Assembly (NCBI GenBank): GCA_900553245.1
Contig: USCP01000078.1
Coordinates: 1-8,616 of the forward strand
From: an uncultured Peptococcaceae bacterium
GTDB taxonomy: Bacteria > Bacillota > Peptococcia > Peptococcales > Peptococcaceae
Length of the DNA: 8,616 bases
Direction of reading: 5' to 3'
Under the pieces are notes generated by a model. That model had not been told where the DNA came from. It was given only the letters and a program-made list of their open reading frames with translations, and searched no databases. Positions 1 through 4,729 of the stretch are shown here, piece by piece. Each line of letters starts with the position of its first letter. Position 1 is the first letter of the stretch. A program made the translations under genes and the position numbers.

Positions 1-117
1 GAATTCATGATGAAAAATCTTGGATTTATGGCTTGACTTTCTTTAGCAGGTCTTTGCCTGTTTAGAACGCCCATAGGATTCGCGAACCTACAACCACACT
101 GTTTATAACTTTTTTTC

Positions 118-126
118 ATTATACCA
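118..126 (-). promoter_or_regulatory. Possible extended -10 promoter reading out of the window
   Basis: On the minus strand TGGTATAAT is an exact match to the extended -10 consensus TGnTATAAT. No -35 hexamer is evident 16-18 bp upstream. It would transcribe leftward, off the window edge. An ATG at 119-117 that overlaps the -10 opens a frame without stop to position 1 (39 codons), but it has no ribosome site and is short enough to be chance. I see no other supportable gene in 1-170. AT-rich sequence yields such boxes by chance, so confidence is low. Confidence 0.3.
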
Positions 127-170
127 TATCTAAAATTTACCACGCACGCCTTTTCTTGCACCTTTACACA

Positions 171-210
171 AAAATAACGCCCTCTGTTTCTTTTTGAAAC
201 AAAGGGCGTT
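171..210 (-). terminator. Rho-independent terminator after the secreted-protein gene
   Basis: Fifteen-base arms at 176-190 and 196-210 are complementary around a 5-base loop. Read on the minus strand, the stem is followed by A then TTTTT. It begins 14 bases past the stop of the 134-aa secreted-protein gene. One pair is G-U in minus-strand RNA but would be a C-A mismatch in plus-strand RNA, which supports leftward use. Its arms are nearly identical to those of the terminator at 2895-2931. Confidence 0.85.
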
Positions 211-224
211 GTTTTCAATCAGCC

Positions 225-629
225 TTATTGCTCGGTACCGCTTGAGGTGAATATCCCCAGCACATAGGAGCCATCGTCGTAATAGGTAACGTCCATTTCT
301 AAGGTTTGGTCAGCGTTTGCCGAGGTTTGAAGGGTTTCACGATAAATCGCCGCCTTTTCAATCGCCGTCGGCTCACGATGACGCCAATGCTTGACCGTCA
401 CATTATTATATTCCGGATGGCTAGCAAAAAACGTGTCAATCAATGCGGCACGCCGGTTTTCATCATAGATGGCTGCGGCGTCTACGTTTTCTTGCAAATA
501 TGCCGTCAAGGCCGCGTTTCGCGCCTCCAGCGCCTGCACCTCTTGTTGATTGCCATAATAAGTCGATGCAAAGGCAGCCGTTGGCATCGCCAACAAGAGT
601 AAGACTACCGCGATGGTTTTCTTTTTCAT
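225..629 (-). CDS. Secreted protein of unknown function, 134 aa
   Basis: I do not recognise a family. The product begins with a typical Sec signal peptide: KKK at residues 2-4, a hydrophobic core at about 6-15, and a probable cleavage after AFA (residues 19-21). The mature protein of about 113 residues has an Ala/Glu/Asn-rich, probably helical part (about 28-70) and a C-terminal part with alternating polar and aromatic residues (VTYYDDGSYVLGIF, about 114-127) that looks like beta strands. There is no lipobox, cysteine or double-glycine motif, so it is not an obvious lipoprotein or peptide pheromone. Two ATGs are adjacent. AAGGAGG at 643-637 lies 7 bases from the second (629) and only 4 from the first (632), so I chose 629. 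Starting at 632 would add one Met. The gene has its own promoter, a probable LytTR operator and a terminator, so it is transcribed separately from the kinase operon upstream. The shared operator suggests it is a target of that two-component system. Confidence 0.75.
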   Translation of the reverse strand: MKKKTIAVVLLLLAMPTAAFASTYYGNQQEVQALEARNAALTAYLQENVDAAAIYDENRRAALIDTFFASHPEYNNVTVKHWRHREPTAIEKAAIYRETLQTSANADQTLEMDVTYYDDGSYVLGIFTSSGTEQ

Positions 630-660
630 CATAATTCCTCCTTCGGATTTTGTTCCCCTC

Positions 661-679
661 AAAGCACCACCGGTGCTTT
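661..679 (-). other. Hairpin in the 5' leader of the secreted-protein mRNA
   Basis: AAAGCACC and GGTGCTTT form 8-bp perfect arms around a 3-base loop. They lie between the proposed promoter (698-706) and the ribosome site (643-637). Read leftward there is no U-run after the stem, so it should not terminate this transcript; it may stabilise the mRNA. On the plus strand it is followed by six T's and could act as a terminator, but no plus-strand gene ends here. Confidence 0.45.
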
Positions 680-697
680 TTTCACTTTCTTTTCTAT

Positions 698-706
698 AGT
701 ATAGCA
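698..706 (-). promoter_or_regulatory. Promoter of the secreted-protein gene (extended -10)
   Basis: Minus-strand TGCTATACT fits the extended -10 consensus with one mismatch. The -35 position (721-726, CGAGAG) does not match TTGACA, which suggests dependence on an activator. The LytTR-like element at 728-763 sits 24 bp upstream of the -10. A 5-bp inverted repeat (GCAAC...GTTGC, 704-718) abuts the -10. Confidence 0.6.
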
Positions 707-727
707 ACTTTTCGTTGCACCTCTCGC

Positions 728-763
728 ATTCCGTCACAAACAGCACACTCACGGCACCAACGA
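728..763 (-). promoter_or_regulatory. Putative LytTR-regulator binding element, copy 1
   Basis: This 36-bp segment matches the segment upstream of the response-regulator gene (2862-2897) at 26 of 36 positions without gaps. The conserved core is CCGTGA, 3 variable bases, TG, 2 variable bases, GTTTGTGA, 1 variable base, GGAA. Two direct half-sites, TCGTTGGTG (763-755) and CTGTTTGTG, lie 20 bp apart. Both fit GTTN[AG]T, the core known for LytTR-domain sites such as those of AgrA. Both copies sit 24 bp upstream of a -10 box. That the neighbouring LytTR regulator binds here is inference. Confidence 0.6.
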
Positions 764-765
764 CA

Positions 766-791
766 AAAAGCACCCGTTGATGGGTGCTTTT
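766..791 (-). terminator. Terminator of the two-component operon
   Basis: Ten-bp perfect arms (AAAAGCACCC / GGGTGCTTTT) enclose a 6-base loop, five bases after the kinase stop codon. On the minus strand the T-run continues for one more T. It separates the kinase operon from the secreted-protein gene, whose operator starts just beyond it. Confidence 0.8.
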
Positions 792-796
792 CTGCT

Positions 797-2086
797 TTAA
801 CAATACATCACAAAGGACAAAGAAAATCGACCGTCCGCTTGTTCAATCAGCGGCATTGTATCATATTTTGCCAAGGTTGCCTTGATGCTCTCCAAACCAA
901 AGCCATGATTTATAGCATCGTCTTTAGTTGTCTGCAAGGTCAAGGTGCCCTGAGGTGCGCTATTGACAATTTTACAAAGAAGCGCCGATTCTTGCTGCAC
1001 CAAAGATAGTTCAATCCATCGCGCCCCTTCTCTAATACGTTCACAGGCTTCAATGGCATTGTCTAAGGCATTGCCAAGGATGGCTGCTACATCCATCGGT
1101 GCTACCGCAAGAGCCACCGGCACCTGCACCTTCATATCAAATACAATGCCCTTGCTCTCAGCAAGGGTTTTCTTCGCTGTAAGGATGGTATCCAACGCCA
1201 CATTTCCTGTATCAACCAACGGAATCATTGTCTCAAAGTCTTGGGTCAAACTGCCAAGATAAGCCTGTGCACCGTCTACATCCTTTCGATTTAAATAATC
1301 GTTCAATACCAAGAATTGATTACTCAAATCATGCTTAAACCGCCGCAACGCTTGTTGCTTCACAACCATTTCATCCAAATACTTGATTTGATTGTTCAGC
1401 GCCTGCGTCCGTTGGACTTGTCGACGAATCGCTTCCTTCTGTTTAGCCAAACGCTCATAGAGCGTCATAGTAGTAAATGCGCTAAAAAATACACCAACCG
1501 AGCCTGCCACCGCCAAGGCATTGAAAGAAAGAGGTATAATTTGTGCCGACATCCAAAAAAGCAAAAAGCATAGAATGATTGCAATCGCCAATAATACTAC
1601 AAACCACCACCAAAAAACCGCATCCCTCGACGTCGTACAAACGGTACGTTTGATACGCACGGCATTGCAGACTGCCAATCCAAGCCCCATCGCCAATATG
1701 ATACTTAACAAATGATAGGATGTCATCGTTTCCACCTGCGCCTGAGAAAGATAAAAAACGCCCATCACCATGCGCGTAGAAATTAGCACTGACCCTGCCA
1801 TCGCCGCAAAAGCAGATAACACCGCCAATAGGTATTTATACCACACACCTTGATAGCATAGCAACGATATCACAAAGGCAGCCATCACCATAGCAATTGC
1901 CTTCGCACCGATGTCATCGCTCCATCCTTGCATCATGCCAAAGCATAGCGCCAACAATAGCACTGCTGTGCCAATCATCCAGCCTCGCATCTTCGCACGA
2001 CGCTCAAGCCAAGCCTCAAAAAGCAAAAAACACATCCCCGACTCACACAGCAGAACAAGTACATACATCACCTCTGCGATACTCAT
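797..2086 (-). CDS. AgrC-like sensor histidine kinase (GHKL), 429 aa
   Basis: This is a membrane histidine kinase that should sense a signal, probably extracellular, and phosphorylate the adjacent LytTR regulator. The N-terminal half has about seven hydrophobic segments (roughly residues 3-24, 37-54, 60-79, 83-103, 122-141, 157-180, 187-208), with no large extracellular domain, as in peptide-sensing AgrC/ComD-type kinases. A helical linker (210-247) leads to the phosphoacceptor motif RRFKHDLSNQ with His252. The ATP-binding domain shows the N box (N339 and N343 in LGNALDNAIEAC) and a glycine motif HGFGLES (G395, G397). Start choice: the ATG overlaps the regulator's stop as ATGA (2086-2083), with AAAGGAGG eight bases upstream, implying translational coupling. 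Length is typical for the HPK10 group. The ligand is unknown, since no pheromone gene is visible nearby. Confidence 0.9.
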   Translation of the reverse strand: MSIAEVMYVLVLLCESGMCFLLFEAWLERRAKMRGWMIGTAVLLLALCFGMMQGWSDDIGAKAIAMVMAAFVISLLCYQGVWYKYLLAVLSAFAAMAGSVLISTRMVMGVFYLSQAQVETMTSYHLLSIILAMGLGLAVCNAVRIKRTVCTTSRDAVFWWWFVVLLAIAIILCFLLFWMSAQIIPLSFNALAVAGSVGVFFSAFTTMTLYERLAKQKEAIRRQVQRTQALNNQIKYLDEMVVKQQALRRFKHDLSNQFLVLNDYLNRKDVDGAQAYLGSLTQDFETMIPLVDTGNVALDTILTAKKTLAESKGIVFDMKVQVPVALAVAPMDVAAILGNALDNAIEACERIREGARWIELSLVQQESALLCKIVNSAPQGTLTLQTTKDDAINHGFGLESIKATLAKYDTMPLIEQADGRFSLSFVMYC

Positions 2087-2787
2087 ACCCCCATCCTCCT
2101 TTCCTCATAATGAGTAATTGCCACCATCAAGGCCTTTTTATACGCACGCCCCACCGGCAGCAATGCTTCGCAACCACGCAAGGCAATGTGATTGTCCTTG
2201 ATACATTTGATGTATCGCAAGTTAACCATAAAGGATTTATGCACGCGTGCAAATTGCGCGGACGGCAACAAGCCTTCCATCTCGCTCAAGGACTTGCGCA
2301 CGATATAGGTATCATTGGTTGTCACCAACGAGAGCTGATGCTTCATGCTTTCCAGATAAATGATTTCGTCCGTATACAAGCGCACCGCGGATTTTTGATC
2401 CGCCACTGTGATGGCTTGCCGCACCCCACAGGCCTTCTTTTTTAATCCCTGCACCGCTTCCGCTAAGTCCTCCGCCTGCACCGGTTTGAGCAGAAAACGA
2501 AAGGGTGAGCATTTAAAGCTCTCTTGCATATATTTGGAATGACTCGTCACAAAAACAATCGGCACCCATTCATCATAGGTGCGAATGGCATTGGCCAAAG
2601 CAATCCCATCCATCTCAGGCATCTCCATATCCAAAAAGAGCGCATGATAGCCGGGCTCCTTGTCCATATAGTGCTGCAATAAATGCCTGCTTTCGGTGTA
2701 AATATCCGACTCAATCTCATACGCCGCCAAGGCCTGCGCCAACGCTTCACATACGCTACGCTCATCATCACAGAGTGCCACACGCAT
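2083..2787 (-). CDS. LytTR-family response regulator (AgrA-like), 234 aa
   Basis: The receiver domain (about 1-115) has the acidic pair D7-D8, phosphoacceptor D53 in LFLDMEMPEMDG, T81 and the conserved K101-P102. A LytTR DNA-binding domain follows (about 126-228), with RVHKSFMVNLRYI at 181-193 as its most typical segment. Regulators of this class bind direct repeats and activate promoters that lack a good -35. The start ATG at 2787 has GGGGAGG seven bases upstream and places the receiver at the N-terminus. Longer in-frame starts would add a tail that covers the promoter region. The gene overlaps the kinase gene by 4 bp, so the pair is one operon. A probable operator (2862-2897) suggests autoregulation. 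Confidence 0.92.
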   Translation of the reverse strand: MRVALCDDERSVCEALAQALAAYEIESDIYTESRHLLQHYMDKEPGYHALFLDMEMPEMDGIALANAIRTYDEWVPIVFVTSHSKYMQESFKCSPFRFLLKPVQAEDLAEAVQGLKKKACGVRQAITVADQKSAVRLYTDEIIYLESMKHQLSLVTTNDTYIVRKSLSEMEGLLPSAQFARVHKSFMVNLRYIKCIKDNHIALRGCEALLPVGRAYKKALMVAITHYEERRMGV

Positions 2788-2823
2788 GATTCTTCCTCCC
2801 CTCGATACATCTCTAATACGCCT

Positions 2824-2837
2824 ATCATAACATAATA
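2824..2837 (-). promoter_or_regulatory. Promoter region of the LytTR/kinase operon
   Basis: Two overlapping -10 candidates exist on the minus strand: TATTAT (2837-2832) and the extended -10 TGTTATGAT (2832-2824). Neither has a recognisable -35. I favour TATTAT because it lies exactly 24 bp from the shared LytTR element, the same distance as at the secreted-protein promoter. Confidence 0.45.
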
Positions 2838-2861
2838 CCCTTGTCCGAACACCAGTGATTA

Positions 2862-2897
2862 TTTCCATCACAAACGACATTATCACGGCATAAACAA
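2862..2897 (-). promoter_or_regulatory. Putative LytTR-regulator binding element, copy 2
   Basis: This is the counterpart of the element at 728-763 (26/36 identical, ungapped). Half-sites TTGTTTATG (2897-2889) and TCGTTTGTG are 20 bp apart and both fit GTTN[AG]T. The distal half-site overlaps the base of the terminator of the preceding ABC-F gene by three bases. Location upstream of the regulator's own gene implies autoregulation, which is known for AgrA-type and ComE-type systems. Confidence 0.6.
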
Positions 2898-2931
2898 CGC
2901 CCTCTGTTCTTTCTCGTAACAAAGGGCGTTG
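2895..2931 (-). terminator. Terminator of the ABC-F gene
   Basis: Arms 2895-2908 and 2918-2931 (14 bp, one G-U pair in minus-strand RNA) enclose a 9-base loop and begin three bases after the stop codon. The U-tract is weak (TTTATG). The arms match the terminator at 176-210 almost exactly, including the position of the G-U pair, while the loops differ. Confidence 0.75.
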
Positions 2932-2933
2932 CA

Positions 2934-4400
2934 TTACAGGTTCACGGTGCGGGTGGCGATGTTTTCTCGAAAGGCTTGGTCGTGCTCGACAAGGAGCATG
3001 GTAGGTTGGTAGGTTTGAATCATTTCCTCTAGCTGCAACCGTGAATAGAGGTCGATATAGTTGAGGGGTTCGTCCCAGATATAGAGATGGGCAGATTCGC
3101 TAAGGCTTTTTGCGAGGAGGACTTTTTTCTTTTGTCCTGCGGAATAGGTTTCCATGGGCTGATCAAAAAGTGCGCGGTCAAAGTCGAGCTTGCGGAGCAT
3201 GGTCATGCACAGGGTGGCGTCGATGTGCTGTGCTTCTATGTAATCTCGCAGACTCCCCTTAAGGTGAGAGGTGCCCTGTGGCACAGTGGAAATCACCAAG
3301 CCTGAGGCCAAGCGAATGGTGCCGGTATAGTCACTGTGCTCACCCATGATGGCGTGCAGCAGGCTACTTTTGCCACACCCATTGGCACCATCAAGGACGA
3401 CGCGTTCACCACGCGAGAGTGTCAAAGAAATCGGCGGCAAGCGCACGTTGTCACCGTGACAAATGGCGACATTTTCCACACGCACCAGCACCTCCCTCCA
3501 ATGATGGAGGGGTGTGAGTTTGAGCGCTTCGGATTTTTCCACATCTTGAAGAAGGCTTTTTGCTTCCTCCACAGCACGTTCGCGACGTTTTTCAATGGCC
3601 TTGGAGCGTTTCATCATTTTTTCTGCCTTATGCCCGATGAAGCCACGGTCCACCGGTCCTTGACCAAACTTACTGGCTTCTACCTTGTCTGACCAAGCTC
3701 CTGTACGGCGCGCCGCTTGCGTCAGGCTCTTCACTTCCCTTTGCAAGCGCTCATTTTGTGCCTCTTCAAAGGCTTGACGGCGCTCAAAGTTTTCCCACCA
3801 TGTGGAAAAATCTCCTTGATGTACGTCAATGCTGGTTTTATTCAGCGCCATGATGTGGTCCACGCAGCCGTCCAAAAAGGTACGGTCGTGACTCACTAGG
3901 ATAAAACCTTTCTTGCGACGCAGATAGTCTGCCACAAGTCTGCGCCCTTGACCATCTAGATGGTTGGTCGGCTCATCGATGAGCAGGAAGCGCCCTTCGT
4001 TCAAAAAGAGCATCGCCAAAAGCACCTTGGTTTGCTCGCCTTGAGAAAGGGTTTCAAAAGGTCGCCACAGAACATCGTCGTTCACTCCAAGCAAGGAAAG
4101 CTCACGGCGAATCTGCCATTCCTCAGCCATAGGCGTGATCTCATTGAGTACATCAATCGTAAGCCAATCGGGATGGGCGACCTCATAGGGAAAGTAATCA
4201 AATGCCACACTGGCAGTGACGCTGCCTTGGGCTTCATATGCTCCCATGAGAATCTTAAAAAAGGTCGTCTTGCCGCGCCCGTTGCGCCCGACAAAACCAA
4301 GCCGCCAATCGGTATCCAAATCAAGGCTCACGTTTTCAAAAAGGGGCATGAGCTGCCCCGGATGGCTAAAGGTTAACTGGTTTACACGAATCAGTGACAT
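2934..4400 (-). CDS. lsa: Lsa-family ABC-F ribosomal protection protein, 488 aa
   Basis: This cytosolic protein has two ATP-binding domains and no membrane part. ABC-F proteins of the Lsa group bind the ribosomal E site and displace lincosamides, streptogramin A and pleuromutilins; the drug range of this copy is not shown by sequence alone. Domain 1 has Walker A GRNGRGKT (38-45), signature LSQGE (118-122), Walker B LLIDEP with E143, and His171. An interdomain linker of about 90 residues (200-290) contains a charged helical hairpin with GAWSD, GFIGHKAEKMMKRSK. Domain 2 has Walker A GANGCGKS (338-345), signature YSAGQ (419-423), Walker B YIWDEP with E444, and His473. Overall wording closely resembles Lsa(A). 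Three ATGs stand in tandem; AAAGGAGG at 4415-4408 is 7 bases from the third (4400), which I chose. The gene has its own promoter, an attenuator-like leader and a terminator, so it is a single-gene unit. It is a full-length chromosomal-looking gene with no mobile element beside it. Confidence 0.9.
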   Translation of the reverse strand: MSLIRVNQLTFSHPGQLMPLFENVSLDLDTDWRLGFVGRNGRGKTTFFKILMGAYEAQGSVTASVAFDYFPYEVAHPDWLTIDVLNEITPMAEEWQIRRELSLLGVNDDVLWRPFETLSQGEQTKVLLAMLFLNEGRFLLIDEPTNHLDGQGRRLVADYLRRKKGFILVSHDRTFLDGCVDHIMALNKTSIDVHQGDFSTWWENFERRQAFEEAQNERLQREVKSLTQAARRTGAWSDKVEASKFGQGPVDRGFIGHKAEKMMKRSKAIEKRRERAVEEAKSLLQDVEKSEALKLTPLHHWREVLVRVENVAICHGDNVRLPPISLTLSRGERVVLDGANGCGKSSLLHAIMGEHSDYTGTIRLASGLVISTVPQGTSHLKGSLRDYIEAQHIDATLCMTMLRKLDFDRALFDQPMETYSAGQKKKVLLAKSLSESAHLYIWDEPLNYIDLYSRLQLEEMIQTYQPTMLLVEHDQAFRENIATRTVNL

Positions 4401-4425
4401 CATCATTCCTCCTTTGCATAAACGC

Positions 4426-4466
4426 AAAAAAACAGAGCTTGCAAGAAAGGTCTCTCGCAAGCTCTG
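4426..4466 (-). terminator. Intrinsic terminator in the lsa leader (attenuator)
   Basis: Fourteen-bp arms (4453-4466 and 4433-4446, one G-U pair) enclose a 6-base loop and are followed by seven T's on the minus strand. It ends just 10 bases before the ribosome site of lsa and some 180 nt after the promoter, so it must stop most transcripts before the gene unless another structure forms. This is the position of the terminator in attenuated ABC-F genes. Confidence 0.88.
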
Positions 4467-4539
4467 ATGATATACACAAATAAACCGCTGCACCACATAG
4501 GTACACGGATTACGGGGCCACATCAAAGGAATGAAAGCT

Positions 4540-4552
4540 CTTTCTTGCAAAT
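4540..4552 (-). promoter_or_regulatory. Switching segment of the lsa attenuator
   Basis: This segment (ATTTGCAAGAAAG on the minus strand) has two alternative partners. It pairs with the leader-peptide codons at 4597-4609 over 13 positions with one A-C mismatch and one G-U pair. It also pairs perfectly over 11 bases (4540-4550) with 4439-4449 in the terminator's loop and 3' arm. A weaker pairing with the terminator's 5' arm is possible. A ribosome held on the leader codons would block the first pairing and free the segment to act as antiterminator. The complementarity is seen; the mechanism is inferred. Confidence 0.6.
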
Positions 4553-4594
4553 GGACACACTTCACCTATCGTATATAGGAAGCTGCGTCAGTAA

Positions 4595-4618
4595 TTATTT
4601 GCAGGAAAAGATCTTCAT
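4595..4618 (-). CDS. Leader peptide MKIFSCK of the lsa attenuator
   Basis: Seven codons plus TAA begin about 25 nt after the predicted transcription start. A G-rich ribosome site (AAGGGG, 7 bases before the ATG) precedes it. Its last codons (TTT TCC TGC AAA) are themselves the first segment of the alternative RNA fold. Short leader peptides of this kind act as antibiotic sensors through ribosome stalling upstream of several resistance genes. No stalling motif is recognised in this one. A longer frame fused to lsa from a GTG at 4565 lacks a ribosome site and is not favoured. Confidence 0.6.
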   Translation of the reverse strand: MKIFSCK

Positions 4619-4649
4619 CCTTCCACCCCTTTCGTGTTGATTCGTTTGT

Positions 4650-4678
4650 AGTATAGCACAACGTGTGAGGCCGTACAA
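4650..4678 (-). promoter_or_regulatory. Promoter of the lsa transcript
   Basis: Minus-strand TTGTAC and TATACT are separated by exactly 17 bp, with TG one base before the -10 (TGCTATACT). Transcription should start near 4643, giving a leader of about 240 nt. The promoter lies immediately beyond the typA terminator, which insulates the attenuator from readthrough. Confidence 0.8.
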
Positions 4679-4681
4679 GAA

Positions 4682-4716
4682 AAACGCTGCTCTCCTTTTT
4701 GCGGATAGCAGCGTTT
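4682..4716 (-). terminator. Terminator of typA
   Basis: Perfect 10-bp arms (AAACGCTGCT / AGCAGCGTTT) surround a 15-base loop that can extend by TCC/GGA. The minus-strand copy ends in five T's. It begins 13 bases after the typA stop. Confidence 0.82.
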
Positions 4717-4729
4717 GCTTTATAGTCAA

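Noticed and set aside
70..105. tRNA T-arm look-alike on the minus strand (GGTTCGCGAATCC)
   Set aside because: The loop is two bases too long, A58 is misplaced, there is no matching 5' acceptor strand (AACGCCC) and no anticodon arm upstream.
148..183. Possible third copy of the LytTR element before the leftmost -10 box
   Set aside because: Only a TTTTGTG stretch matches, the half-sites do not fit GTTN[AG]T, and the spacing to the -10 is 12 bp off.
633..803. Upstream extension of the secreted protein to a start at 803
   Set aside because: It would cover the promoter, the operator and the kinase terminator, and it would bury the signal peptide inside the protein.
1897..2445. A 182-codon open frame on the plus strand opposite the kinase and regulator
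   Set aside because: It is antisense to two genes with clear domains, with low-complexity His/Ser/Pro-rich translation and no ribosome site.
4404..4565. Longer lsa start (GTG at 4565) that would fuse an N-terminal extension
   Set aside because: There is no ribosome site, and the extension would translate straight through the terminator hairpin and the real ribosome site. Lsa homologs start at MSxI, matching 4400.
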